DNA of 64,000 bases, from assembly GCF_031801495.1 (NCBI RefSeq), contig NZ_JAOEGC010000002.1:372001-436000 (forward strand), written 5' to 3'. The position numbers and the translations under genes were made by a program. Positions 33,920 through 43,648 of the stretch are shown in pieces. The notes below the pieces were generated by a model. The model had not been told where the DNA came from. It saw only the letters and a list, made by a program, of their open reading frames with translations, and did not search any database. Position 1 is the first letter of the stretch; every line of letters starts with the position of its first letter. This stretch comes from Agrobacterium tumefaciens_K. GTDB taxonomy: Bacteria; Pseudomonadota; Alphaproteobacteria; Rhizobiales; Rhizobiaceae.

Positions 33920-36439
33920 ATGAAATTCGCCGAGTCGTCCATTTCCGGCACCAACGTCGGTTCCTTGCCCTTGCCGTTCCAGAAGTGGTTTGCGCAAAAG
34001 GGGTGGCACCCGCGCGCGCATCAGCTGGAGCTTGCGGCGCGTGCCCACAACGGCGAAAACATGCTGCTGATCGCTCCGACGGGGGCGGGCAAGACGCTCG
34101 GCGGCTTCATGGCATCGCTGACCGATCTGGCGGAGCGCGGCAAGCTGCCGCCCGGTTCCGGTTTTGTCGGTGTGCACACACTTTACATCTCGCCGCTGAA
34201 GGCACTGGCGGTGGATATCGAGCGCAACCTGATGAAGCCCGTTTCGGAGATGGGCCTTCCGATTTCCATCGAAACCCGCACCGGCGATACGCCGCAGGGC
34301 AAACGCCAGCGTCAGAAGATCAAGCCGCCGGATATACTGCTGACGACACCGGAACAGGTGTCGCTGCTTCTCGCCAACAAGGAAGCCGAGCGCTTCTTCA
34401 AAGACCTGAAATATGTGGTGCTGGACGAACTGCACTCGCTCGTCACCTCCAAGCGTGGGCATCTCCTCTCACTGGCGCTGGCCCGTATTCGCAGGCACGC
34501 GCCAGCCATGCGCACCATTGGCCTTTCCGCTACGGTCGCGGAACCGATGGAACTGCGCCGCTATCTCGCGCCGCAGCGGGAAGGTGAACCTCCGGCCGGT
34601 CTTATAGCCGTCGATGGGGGGGCAAAGCCCAACATTTCCATTTTGCAGACGGAAGAGCGCATTCCGTGGTCGGGACACTCGGCGCGCTACGCGATGCAGG
34701 ATTTGTACGGGTCGCTGAAAGAGCATCAGACGACGCTGATCTTCGTCAACACCCGCTCGCAGGCGGAGCTGATCTTTCAGGAACTCTGGACCATCAACGA
34801 CGACAATCTGCCGATTGCTCTGCATCACGGCTCGCTGGATGCGGGCCAGCGTCGCAAGGTGGAAACGGCAATGGCTGAAAACCGGCTGCGCGCCGTCGTC
34901 GCCACCTCGACGCTGGATCTCGGCATCGACTGGGGTGATGTTGATCTCGTCGTGCATGTCGGCGCACCGAAGGGCGCGAGCCGTCTTGCCCAGCGCATCG
35001 GCCGTTCCAATCACCGCATGGACGAACCGTCGAAAGCCATTCTTGTACCCGCCAACCGTTTCGAGGTGATGGAGTGCCGCGCCGCACTGGATGCCAACTA
35101 CATCGGCGCGCAGGATACCCCACCGATTGCCGAAGGCGCGCTGGATGTGCTGGCCCAGCATGTGCTTGGCATGGCCTGCGCCGAACCATTCGATGCGGAC
35201 GAGCTTTACCGCGAGGTCACGAGTGCTTCGCCCTACGCCGACCTGCCGCGCCAAACTTTTGACCGTGTGGTGGATTTCACCGCGACCGGCGGCTACGCAC
35301 TGCGCACCTATGAGCGTTATGCCCGCATCCGCCAGATGAAGGATGGCCGCTGGCGGGTGTCTAACCCGCAGGTCGCACAACAGTATCGCCTCAACCTCGG
35401 CACCATTGTCGAAGCGGCCGAACTCAATGTCCGCATGGTCAAGCGCAACGCAAAGGCCACCTTCAGGCGCGGCGGCATGTCGCTTGGCAAGGTCGAGGAA
35501 TATTTCCTCGAACAGCTGGTGCAGGGCGATACCTTCCTGTTCGCGGGCAAGGTGCTGCGCTTCGAGGGCATCCGCGAAAACGAATGCCTCGTCAGCCAGG
35601 CCTTTTCCATGGACCCTAAAATTCCCTCATACGCAGGTGGCAAGTTTCCGCTGTCGACCTATCTGGCCGATCAGGTGCGCTCCATGCTGGCCGATCCATC
35701 GCGCTGGCACGCTCTCCCGGATCAGGTGCGCGACTGGCTGGGGATTCAGAAGGAGAAGTCGATCATTCCCAAGCGCGATGAACTGCTGGTCGAGACATTC
35801 CCGTTCCGCAAGCGCTTCTTCATGGTCATGTATCCGTTCGAGGGGCGTCTGGCGCATCAGACGCTCGGCATGCTGCTGACGCGGCGGCTGGAAAGGGCAG
35901 GGGCGAAACCCATGGGCTTCGTCGCCACCGATTATTCGCTGGCCATCTGGGCAATGGAAGATATCGGCACGCGCCTCAGATCCGGACGCCTTTCGCTGCC
36001 GGACCTGCTGGACGAGGACATGCTGGGTGACGATCTGGAGGCGTGGCTGGATGAATCCTTCATGCTCAAGCGCACCTTCCGGAATTGCGCGGTCATTTCC
36101 GGCCTCATTGAGCGCCGGCATCCGGGCAAGGAAAAAACGGGGCGGCAGGTCACGGTATCCGCGGACCTTATTTATGACGTTCTTCGCAGCCATGAACCGG
36201 ACCACATCCTGCTGGAAGCGACGCGGCGCGATGCGGCGGCAGGGCTTTTGGACATTGGGCGTCTCGGGGATATGCTGAGGCGAATCAAGGGCCACACCAA
36301 CCATTGCGCGCTGGAACATGTTTCGCCGCTGGCTGTGCCGGTCATGCTGGAAATCGGTCGCGAAACGGTGGCGGGTGAGGCACAGGACGATGTGCTGGCC
36401 GAAGCTGCCGATGAACTGATCGCAGAGGCGATGTCATGA
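33920..36439 (+). CDS. Ligase-associated DEXH-box helicase (Lhr-like)
   Basis: 839 residues. An SF2 helicase with Walker A APTGAGKTLGGFM, DELHSLV as the DEXH box, LSATVAEP, TLIFVNTRSQAE, TSTLDLGIDWGDVDLVVHVG and the motif VI IGRSNHRMDEP. The C-terminal half is the Lhr core and winged-helix region. The family is found in a bacterial repair module with an ATP-dependent ligase, a nuclease and the PdeM phosphoesterase; the next gene here is PdeM, but no ligase or nuclease gene adjoins. Start at 33920; a longer frame opens at a TTG (33893). GAGAGG lies directly before the ATG, so the start is not certain. Confidence 0.88.
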   Translation: MKFAESSISGTNVGSLPLPFQKWFAQKGWHPRAHQLELAARAHNGENMLLIAPTGAGKTLGGFMASLTDLAERGKLPPGSGFVGVHTLYISPLKALAVDIERNLMKPVSEMGLPISIETRTGDTPQGKRQRQKIKPPDILLTTPEQVSLLLANKEAERFFKDLKYVVLDELHSLVTSKRGHLLSLALARIRRHAPAMRTIGLSATVAEPMELRRYLAPQREGEPPAGLIAVDGGAKPNISILQTEERIPWSGHSARYAMQDLYGSLKEHQTTLIFVNTRSQAELIFQELWTINDDNLPIALHHGSLDAGQRRKVETAMAENRLRAVVATSTLDLGIDWGDVDLVVHVGAPKGASRLAQRIGRSNHRMDEPSKAILVPANRFEVMECRAALDANYIGAQDTPPIAEGALDVLAQHVLGMACAEPFDADELYREVTSASPYADLPRQTFDRVVDFTATGGYALRTYERYARIRQMKDGRWRVSNPQVAQQYRLNLGTIVEAAELNVRMVKRNAKATFRRGGMSLGKVEEYFLEQLVQGDTFLFAGKVLRFEGIRENECLVSQAFSMDPKIPSYAGGKFPLSTYLADQVRSMLADPSRWHALPDQVRDWLGIQKEKSIIPKRDELLVETFPFRKRFFMVMYPFEGRLAHQTLGMLLTRRLERAGAKPMGFVATDYSLAIWAMEDIGTRLRSGRLSLPDLLDEDMLGDDLEAWLDESFMLKRTFRNCAVISGLIERRHPGKEKTGRQVTVSADLIYDVLRSHEPDHILLEATRRDAAAGLLDIGRLGDMLRRIKGHTNHCALEHVSPLAVPVMLEIGRETVAGEAQDDVLAEAADELIAEAMS

Positions 36440-36458
36440 TGAAAAAGGACATGCAGAC

Positions 36459-37193
36459 GTGCTGAGCCGCCTTGCCCTTAGCGAGAGATTTTCAACCGGT
36501 TTCGAATGCCTCGGCTCGGAGATCGAGATCAATGGCGTCGCTGGCTGGTGCGATCCCTTGGGCGGGCTCTATCTGCCTGATTTGTCGCTGCTGGTGGTCT
36601 CCGACCTGCATCTGGAAAAGGGCGCGGCGTTCGCCCGACGCGGACAGCTGCTGCCGCCTTACGACACGATTGCGACGCTGAAGATCCTCGCCTCGCTGGT
36701 CGCGCGGTATAACCCGAAGATCGTCGTCAGCCTTGGCGATAATTTCCATGATCGCGCCGGCTCCGAGTTTCTGCCGTTGCCCCTGCGCGAAATCATCAGG
36801 GAAATGGCGTTGGGCCGCGAATGGATATGGATCAACGGCAACCACGACCCGGATGGCACGGTCGATCTGCCGGGTTCGTCGGTAGACGAGATGTTTTTCG
36901 CAAATCTGGTTTTCCGCCATGAGCCGAAGGCCAGGCCAGCGGATGCGGTGGGTGAGATTGCCGGACACCTCCATCCTTCCGCCACTGTGCGCCGCCGCGA
37001 AAAGACGGTTCGCCGACCCTGCTTCGCCACGGATGGCGCGCGTATGCTGATGCCTGCTTTCGGAGTGATGAGTGGCGGGCTCGATCTGCGCCACAAGGCG
37101 ATGAGCGGCCTGTTCAACCGCGATGCACTGGTTGCCCATCTCATGGGGCGGGATCGGATCTATTCCGTCAGGTTCGCGAACCTTCTTGGTTAG
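36459..37193 (+). CDS. pdeM: PdeM, ligase-associated DNA damage response endonuclease/phosphoesterase
   Basis: 244 residues of the calcineurin-like metallophosphoesterase fold: VSDLHLEKGAAF (Asp49, His51), SLGDNFHD, WINGNHDP and AGHLHPS carry the metal ligands. It pairs with the DEXH helicase upstream; the genes are 19 bases apart. The start is GTG with AAGGA about 9 bases upstream. The nearby ATG at 36451 is out of frame. Confidence 0.87.
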   Translation: MLSRLALSERFSTGFECLGSEIEINGVAGWCDPLGGLYLPDLSLLVVSDLHLEKGAAFARRGQLLPPYDTIATLKILASLVARYNPKIVVSLGDNFHDRAGSEFLPLPLREIIREMALGREWIWINGNHDPDGTVDLPGSSVDEMFFANLVFRHEPKARPADAVGEIAGHLHPSATVRRREKTVRRPCFATDGARMLMPAFGVMSGGLDLRHKAMSGLFNRDALVAHLMGRDRIYSVRFANLLG

Positions 37194-37234
37194 GGGCAAG
37201 ACTGAAACAGTTTTCGCTTCCGCGCTTCATCAGG

Positions 37235-37672
37235 CTATTGCCGGTAGACCAGAACCGGTATCTTCGAATTCTTCAACACCCTTGCGGTAACGCTGCCGAG
37301 CATCATTTCGAGGAAACTCTTGCGGCGGTGCGAGGCCATGGCTATGAGATCGCAGCCGCTTTTGTTAGCGGCTTCGATGATCGCCTCGTCGGGCCTGCCA
37401 GCGCGTGCCAGCAGCGCATCGCATTCGATGCCCATCGATACGGCGCGATCGCGCGTATCCTTCAGAAAGTGCTCCGCCTCCTCGCAACGGTGGAATTCTT
37501 CCTCTGCAATGGCGGCGATATCTTCGACATCGCTGGCAATCACATGAAAGGGTTCCGACACCGTAACCACGGTCACCTTTGCGCCTGCGTCTCTGGCAAG
37601 AGCGAACCCGTTATCGATTGCGATCTGCGCCAGCGGCGAGCCATCGGTGGGAATGAGAATGTGCTTGAACAT
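37235..37672 (-). CDS. Universal stress protein (UspA family)
   Basis: 145 residues, one Usp domain: FKHILIPTDGSPLAQIAIDN at the start, DLIAMASHRRKSFLEMMLGS, then VLKNSKIPVLVYR. The GS(V)T-type ATP-binding end is present. Start at 37672 has AAGGAG 7-8 bases upstream; the longer frame to 37726 is not used. Confidence 0.9.
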   Translation of the reverse strand: MFKHILIPTDGSPLAQIAIDNGFALARDAGAKVTVVTVSEPFHVIASDVEDIAAIAEEEFHRCEEAEHFLKDTRDRAVSMGIECDALLARAGRPDEAIIEAANKSGCDLIAMASHRRKSFLEMMLGSVTARVLKNSKIPVLVYRQ

Positions 37673-37817
37673 GCCATTTCTCCTTTTCATCCCGGCCACA
37701 GCCGCAAATCCGGCGGCAAACGCCATCTTCGGCTGTAACAGTTTGAATTTTACTGCAAACCGATGAAGGAAGCGAACGCTATCTTGTGCCGATCAGCGAT
37801 GACAATGATGAATGCCG

Positions 37818-38642
37818 TCAATCCTTGCGGAACAGAATGCTGGCGCCCCAGCCGGTGATGACGGCAAGCAGAACGCAGAGCGTTCCGTAGGCCAGCGGCG
37901 TTTCATGCGCGGCATTGGTTATGGCCTGCTCCATGCCGGTTTTCACGACGCGCAGCTTCAGCTCGCGCTGGGCGATGAATTTGCCGCTCTTGAACAGGTA
38001 TGCATGGGCGGTGTGCACGCCGTTCGGCACGTTGGCGGGAAGCCGCAGTGTTGCCCAGAAAAGGCCCGTTCGTTCAAGCCGCACGCCGGTCGCATCGTTT
38101 CGATAGATGCCGCTCGTCAGCTTGAGCCGTCTGTAGGCCTCCTGAAAATCGTACACGTTGTCGGGTACGCCGGAAAAGGCAGCACTCTTCAACGGCAGGT
38201 GATCGACGCCAAGCCCCATCGCCCGCAACGTTCCGGCGGATGCAATGGCATTGATGTCGCGCGTGCTGGCCATCGAATAGGATTCAGGCAGCGGCGTGAA
38301 GGTGATTGCACTGGTATTGATCCAGATGCCCGCGACGCGATCTTTCTTGCGCACGGTCATGTAGTCGTTCGGGCCTTCAAGCGTGACGATGATATCGTAT
38401 TGACCGATCGCCAGCAGCAGTTGGTCGGTATTGTTGAGGGCGCCGAAAAGCGTGAAATCCGCCCCACGGAAATCCGAAGTTATGGGAATTTCGGTAGTCG
38501 ACGCACCGATCTCGATGTTTTCCTGCAGCGGTCCCTGCTGCGGGGCAACGGGGAGGGCAAGCGGCGGTGTTTGCGCCAGCGCCGGGTTGGTGACGGCAAG
38601 GCAGTCAAGAAAAATAGCGGCAAGCAGGAGACGGAAAGTCAA
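37818..38642 (-). CDS. TIGR02186-type periplasmic/membrane protein linked to TSUP
   Basis: 274 residues. A signal peptide (LLLAAIFLDCLAVTNPALAQ) leads to a periplasmic beta-rich domain with ENIEIGASTTEIPITSDF, DIIVTLEGPNDYMTVRKKDR and GIYRNDATGVRLERTGLF, and a C-terminal membrane anchor (TLCVLLAVITGWGASILF). The family always neighbours TSUP permeases, and here the 5' end overlaps the TSUP gene by four bases (ATGA). Its function is unproven; a partner or substrate-binding role is inference. Confidence 0.82.
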   Translation of the reverse strand: MTFRLLLAAIFLDCLAVTNPALAQTPPLALPVAPQQGPLQENIEIGASTTEIPITSDFRGADFTLFGALNNTDQLLLAIGQYDIIVTLEGPNDYMTVRKKDRVAGIWINTSAITFTPLPESYSMASTRDINAIASAGTLRAMGLGVDHLPLKSAAFSGVPDNVYDFQEAYRRLKLTSGIYRNDATGVRLERTGLFWATLRLPANVPNGVHTAHAYLFKSGKFIAQRELKLRVVKTGMEQAITNAAHETPLAYGTLCVLLAVITGWGASILFRKD

Positions 38643-39565
38643 TATCCCAGCCCTCCCACGGCAACGGAGAACAGATCTTCCGGGCGCACCACCAGAGAGA
38701 CGGCAAGACGCAGGGCGACCGCAAGCACCAGTAGTGCCAGAAGCGCGCGCAACTGTTCGCCGCGCAGTTTCTGCCCGACGCGCACGCCGTATTGTGCACC
38801 GATGACGCCGGCAACCATCAGGATGAAGGCGAGAACGACGTCGACCGAATAGTTCGTTGCGGCCTGGACAATCGTCGTGTAGGCGGTCACGAAAATGATC
38901 TGGAACAGCGATGTTCCGACAACGACGTTGGTGGGAATGCGCAACAGATAGATCATCGCCGGTACCATGATGAAACCGCCGCCCACGCCCATGATCGAGG
39001 TAAGTACGCCGATGCCGAAGCCGAGCGTGATGACCGGGATGATGCTGAGATAGATCTTCGATTTCTTGAACCGCATCTTCAGCGGCAGGCGGTGCACCCA
39101 GTTGTGCTGACCGGGCCTGCGAAGCACCACGGTTTCATTGCGTGCGCTCCGGCGCAGCGCCGAAATGCTCTCCTTCAGCATCAGCCCGCCGACGGTGCCG
39201 AGCAGGATGACGTAGAGCAGCGCAACGATGAGGTCGAGTTGCCCGATGCTGCGCAGGAATGAGAATATCCAGACGCCGACGGTGGCGCCCGCCAGACCCC
39301 CGACAAGCAGCACGCTGCCGAGCTTCACGTCGAGTGTCCCGCGCCTGAAATGGGTGATGGATCCGGATACGGATGATGCGACCACCTGGTTTGCGCCCGT
39401 TGCTACGGCGACGACGGGAGGAATGTTGTAGAAAATCAGCAGTGGTGTGATCAGAAACCCGCCGCCAACACCGAACATGCCGGATAGAAAACCGACAGCC
39501 GCACCCATGCCGAGAATGATGAAGATGTTCACCGACAGTTCTGCGATCGGCAGGTAGACAGTCAC
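38639..39565 (-). CDS. TSUP family permease (TauE/SafE)
   Basis: 308 residues, with eight or so transmembrane helices and the duplicated glycine-rich TSUP motifs: GMFGVGGGFLITPLLIF and GMGVGGGFIMVPAMIYLL-like (read SIMGVGGGFIMVPA). The family moves sulfite, taurine-type sulfonates or other organosulfur compounds. The cytoplasmic loop LPLKMRFKKSKIYL is unusually long and basic. GTG at 39565 is chosen, with CCGAGG about 9 bases upstream; an earlier GTG at 39583 is possible. Confidence 0.88.
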   Translation of the reverse strand: MTVYLPIAELSVNIFIILGMGAAVGFLSGMFGVGGGFLITPLLIFYNIPPVVAVATGANQVVASSVSGSITHFRRGTLDVKLGSVLLVGGLAGATVGVWIFSFLRSIGQLDLIVALLYVILLGTVGGLMLKESISALRRSARNETVVLRRPGQHNWVHRLPLKMRFKKSKIYLSIIPVITLGFGIGVLTSIMGVGGGFIMVPAMIYLLRIPTNVVVGTSLFQIIFVTAYTTIVQAATNYSVDVVLAFILMVAGVIGAQYGVRVGQKLRGEQLRALLALLVLAVALRLAVSLVVRPEDLFSVAVGGLGY

Positions 39566-39785
39566 GGCTCGGACCTCGGGCACATGGTTCCGGGCGGCAT
39601 GGTCTGTCCGGGTGGATAACCGTGCCGCGATTTACATTTTCTGTCTGAAAAGGCCGCACATGCCAGCCTTCATACCTCATGCCCGCGAGGACGTGAGGTG
39701 TCAACATTCAACGGGAAATACGTTGATATTTTGGAAAGATAGAGGAGGTGTGAAGGCGGATGGGGAAAGCTGGGCGCGCAGAACG

Positions 39786-39814
39786 CGGAAAGCGGCGCAG
39801 TTGGCCGCTTTCCG
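39786..39814 (-). terminator. Hairpin past podJ
   Basis: An 11-base stem CGGAAAGCGGC/GCCGCTTTCCG with a 7-base loop, 12 bases past the podJ stop codon, but without a T-run. Confidence 0.5.
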
Positions 39815-39826
39815 TCGTGTCATGGC

Positions 39827-42800
39827 TTACTTGTTGCGGTCGAGCAGTGCCGTCACCAGTTCGTTGGTGATGCGGCCATCGGGTGTCTGACCAACGGATT
39901 TCTGGAAGTCCTTGATCGCGGTAACGGTATTCTTGCCGAGCTTGCCATCAGGCGTACCAGCATTGAAGCCATTGTTGTTCAGGATCGCCTGAATGTTGCG
40001 GATCGCCTTTTCCATGTCGACGGATGCGGTTTTGACGCCTTCCTTGCCTGCCCATTCGTCGGGCGGGGTTACGCCGTTCGCATCCTCGTTCAGGGGCGTG
40101 ACTTTCCAGGCATCGACCTTTGCGCGGGCGCTCTGAAGCTGCTCGGGGCTCAGCGCCTTCGCAACTTCGTCGCGCTTCTGAGCGGCGTCCCCGTCTCCAT
40201 CCCTGGCGGCAATCGCAAACCACTTGTAGGACTCTTCGATATCCTGCTTCACGCCGCTGCCGCGAGCATAAAGGATGGCAAGGTTGAACTGGCTGTCACG
40301 AACACCAAGCTCGGAGGCCTTGATGAACCATTGCGTTGCGGCTGCGAAATCCGGCTGGCCCGCGGCATCGGAGGCAAGCAGGACGGCGAGATTGTGCATC
40401 GCGCCCGCGTTGCCCTGTTCCGCTGCCATCGTGTAATAACGCTTGGCTTCCGAAAGATTGCGATCAACACCGTTTGCCTTCTCGTACATGTTGGCAAGGC
40501 GGTACTGTGCGGCTGCAAGCCCGTGATCTGCGGACAGCTTGTACCATTTCGCTGCCTCGGCACGATCGGCGGTCACGCCGCGTCCGTCCGTGTAACGGGC
40601 TGCAATTTCGAACAAAGCGATCTTGTCGCCTTTCGCAGCTGCTTCGGCAAGCGAGGCAGGCTCGATGCCGGCCGGTACGGCGATGGTTTCCTGCACCTGT
40701 GCAACCTGCGGTACGGGCGTTTCGAGTTGCTGCGGCTGCTGGTTTTCAGCCGTGGTATCGGCTGTCGCAGCATCGACAGTCGGCGTTTCGGCGACAGGAG
40801 CCTCATCCGGCAAAGGTGCGCCACCGACCGTGCGTTGATCGATGGTGTTTTCCGGCTGGCCGGTCGCTTCGAGACTATCCGCGACTTCCGCCTCTTTTTG
40901 GTCGATGGCAAGATCGGACGGAATGGTCACGGCCTGCTCATTGCCATTCGGTGTGACAGAAACTGGAGCTTCACCCATTTTCTGTTCGATGGCCGGTGCC
41001 GGTGCGTCGCTGCCGGTGATGAGGGTCTTGACGAGGGGCATCGCCATCATAGCAAGAAGAATGGCGCCGATGCCGAGCAGTAGGGGACGACGATAGCGGG
41101 AAAGTGCCGAACGGCCTGTGCTTCCTGCCTGCCGGTCCGCGTCGTCTTTTTCCGGTGCGGTTTCCATGGCCGCGGCCTGTGCCGCCCGGCGTGCGGCAGC
41201 GATGAAGTCCGTACGGCTGTCGGCGTCGACAGGCTTTCCACCGGCGGCGACCTGGTTTGCGCGTACACGCTCGAGAATTTTCTTGATGTCCGGTGCGCCG
41301 GAGCCCGGCTCCAGAAGTTCGTTTTCTTCACCGGCGGGCAGAACGTCAATCGGATCGAGCGACGGCGCCGGTTCGACATGCGTGCGGCCGGAAACGGTCG
41401 GAGCAGCGGCTGCGGGTGCCATCGGTGCTTTTGCCGTACCGGAGCGGAACCGCTTCGTCAGACTGGCAAGCAGGCTCGTCCGTTCCTTCTTCGCGGGGTT
41501 GGCCACGGCGGGCGGCGCAATCGTAGCCGTGTCCGTATCGCTACCGGCCAACTGCGGTGCCTCGTCGAGGAGTGCCTGTTCTTCGGCAATGTAATCTTCT
41601 TCCGCAAAGGCTGCCGCAGGCATCCGCACGTCTGCATACGCATGCTGCTGTTCAGCTGCAGGAGACACCATGTGCTGCGCGATGGTGTGAACCGGAGCTT
41701 CGTCCCGATAGTCAGGCGAAGACGTGGTTTTGCGACCGAAATCACGGGCGATATCGCGATTGTCGAGACTGTCGAGACGACTGGCAATCTGCACCAGTGT
41801 TTCGTGCAGCGCTTCGAAAGTGCGGTGCGTACGCTCTTCGGTGTTGCGGCTCAGTTCTTCCAGGCTGCGAAGGTCGTTGGCCAGATCGCTCAGCGCCGTC
41901 ATGTCGGTCAGGCTGGTGCTGGCGCCGAGATTGTTGCGCGTATAGGCTTCCAGCACGGCTTCGGCGGCCTGTCGCGCCGCTTCGATGATGTACTCATCGT
42001 TCGATGCCATATAGTCTTCGATCGCTGCCATACGGGCATCGAGTTCCGGCGGAAGACCGGCGGCTTCTGCGCGGCCGGGCTGGCTGACCAGCGAGGACAG
42101 ATGCGCGATCTGGTTTTCGAGGCTGAGCAGTGCGCCGTTGTCGGCGGGTGCCGCGTGGGAGGTTTCGTCCAGACGCGCAGCAATGTCGCCGAGCCGCTCT
42201 TCCAGTCGCAGGAAGGCGCTGTCATCGAAAACAGGCGCTGGCTGCGGCTGGCTGTAACGATAGTCGAGGTCGTCTATGCGACGTGCGATCAGGTCGAGAC
42301 GCTCTGCCAGACCGTCGTTTACGGCTCCATGATCCAGCGCGTCGATCTTGCGGGAAATGTCGCTCAGGAAAGACGTCAGTTCCGCCTGCTGTTGCGGGCG
42401 CTGCGAACGCTCCAGAAGCAGTGAAAGCTGGTCCAGCCGCTCATGTAGTTCCGCCGCTTCGCGGGCGGCGCTGAGTTCATCGATCTTGCCGGTCAGTGTT
42501 TCGATGCGGGCCGTCAGCTCGGACGTCGGGTCCGGCCGGGCTGCAAGGCGATTGATGTCGTCCAGCTGCTCGGCAAGGCTGCTCAGCCGTGTTTCCAGAC
42601 GCTGTGCCAGCGCGTTGTCCACGGCCTGCGTGTTAGGGCGATTTCCGGCGGCGGCAATCGCGCGGCTGATTTCGTCGAGCCGCTGGTCCAGACCGGAAAA
42701 CTGCTCAGTGAATGCCGCCTCGTTCGGCCGCATGTGTTTGCCAAGCTGCTCAACGGCACCTGCAATGGCGATCAGCTTTTCTTCAAGGACGCGCACGGCG

Positions 42801-43648
42801 GGATTGTTGCTCATGCTGCCAAGCTGGGTCTTGATATCGTCCAGACGATAGGCAAGCGAAACGATCTCATCCTGAAGGGACGACGCATCGAAACCGCGCA
42901 GGCTGTCCTCGACGGTATTCCAGCGGCTTTCGATCCGGTGCACGCTGTCTTCGCGGGCAAGCTGGTCCATCAGCAGCCGCAGTTCTTCAAACTCGCCGCG
43001 CAGGTCCTGCGCATCTGAAGGCGCAAGGCCGCCCAGCTGGTCGATGCTGCTCGCCAGCCGTGAAATGTCATCGCGAAGGTCGCCAGCGAACTGCTGGTCT
43101 TCAGCGAAGGAGCGGATGTTGCGTATTTCGGCGCGAAGACCGTGCATTTCGCGTGCCACGCCTTCAGAAATGTCACTCTTCAGCTCATGACGTAGGTTGA
43201 CGAGTGCCTGTGCGATTTCCTGCATGGCTGCGTCGTTCTGCGGCTGGCGTGGTTCATTGAAGGCGGCCGACGGGCGCTGGCGGACGTTCGGCGCTGCCTG
43301 GGTTTCGTGACGTTGCGCTTCCTGCACGAGCGGCCGGGTGATTGTCCGTTCGGGTCTGGCTGCAGGCTCCTGCGCACGCTGGAAGCGTGCTTCCAACAGA
43401 CGCTGGCGCTGACGGATTTCGTTGACTGGATCGAGTTGCGGCGGCGTCATCGAGGCCCGCTGGTCGCTCGGCACGGAATGCGCTGCGGCTTTCGGTTCGC
43501 TGGTGGCGGCGAGCGGCTGCTGTTCGCGAGGAAATCTCTGGCTCATCAGCCCCTCGATGCGAGCTTCCAGCCCTTCAATCGTGCGATTGAGCGCATCAAG
43601 AGACGATCTGTCGCTTGGCTGTGGAGTTTTTGATCGCAATCCGTTCAT
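39827..43648 (-). CDS. podJ: PodJ-type polarity protein
   Basis: 1273 residues. The first 750 or so are coiled coil (HELKSDISEGVAREMHGLRA-type segments and many LDEISRAI helices), one transmembrane helix lies near residue 860, and the periplasmic part carries Sel1-like TPR repeats (about 1000-1170) and a C-terminal peptidoglycan-binding domain (ILNNNGFNAGTPDGKLGKNT). This is the PodJ architecture: a cytoplasmic coiled coil that organises the old or new cell pole. In Agrobacterium PodJ is needed for the growth pole to become the old pole. Start at 43648 with GAGAAG next to it; the frame runs on to 43717. Confidence 0.88.
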   Translation of the reverse strand: MNGLRSKTPQPSDRSSLDALNRTIEGLEARIEGLMSQRFPREQQPLAATSEPKAAAHSVPSDQRASMTPPQLDPVNEIRQRQRLLEARFQRAQEPAARPERTITRPLVQEAQRHETQAAPNVRQRPSAAFNEPRQPQNDAAMQEIAQALVNLRHELKSDISEGVAREMHGLRAEIRNIRSFAEDQQFAGDLRDDISRLASSIDQLGGLAPSDAQDLRGEFEELRLLMDQLAREDSVHRIESRWNTVEDSLRGFDASSLQDEIVSLAYRLDDIKTQLGSMSNNPAVRVLEEKLIAIAGAVEQLGKHMRPNEAAFTEQFSGLDQRLDEISRAIAAAGNRPNTQAVDNALAQRLETRLSSLAEQLDDINRLAARPDPTSELTARIETLTGKIDELSAAREAAELHERLDQLSLLLERSQRPQQQAELTSFLSDISRKIDALDHGAVNDGLAERLDLIARRIDDLDYRYSQPQPAPVFDDSAFLRLEERLGDIAARLDETSHAAPADNGALLSLENQIAHLSSLVSQPGRAEAAGLPPELDARMAAIEDYMASNDEYIIEAARQAAEAVLEAYTRNNLGASTSLTDMTALSDLANDLRSLEELSRNTEERTHRTFEALHETLVQIASRLDSLDNRDIARDFGRKTTSSPDYRDEAPVHTIAQHMVSPAAEQQHAYADVRMPAAAFAEEDYIAEEQALLDEAPQLAGSDTDTATIAPPAVANPAKKERTSLLASLTKRFRSGTAKAPMAPAAAAPTVSGRTHVEPAPSLDPIDVLPAGEENELLEPGSGAPDIKKILERVRANQVAAGGKPVDADSRTDFIAAARRAAQAAAMETAPEKDDADRQAGSTGRSALSRYRRPLLLGIGAILLAMMAMPLVKTLITGSDAPAPAIEQKMGEAPVSVTPNGNEQAVTIPSDLAIDQKEAEVADSLEATGQPENTIDQRTVGGAPLPDEAPVAETPTVDAATADTTAENQQPQQLETPVPQVAQVQETIAVPAGIEPASLAEAAAKGDKIALFEIAARYTDGRGVTADRAEAAKWYKLSADHGLAAAQYRLANMYEKANGVDRNLSEAKRYYTMAAEQGNAGAMHNLAVLLASDAAGQPDFAAATQWFIKASELGVRDSQFNLAILYARGSGVKQDIEESYKWFAIAARDGDGDAAQKRDEVAKALSPEQLQSARAKVDAWKVTPLNEDANGVTPPDEWAGKEGVKTASVDMEKAIRNIQAILNNNGFNAGTPDGKLGKNTVTAIKDFQKSVGQTPDGRITNELVTALLDRNK

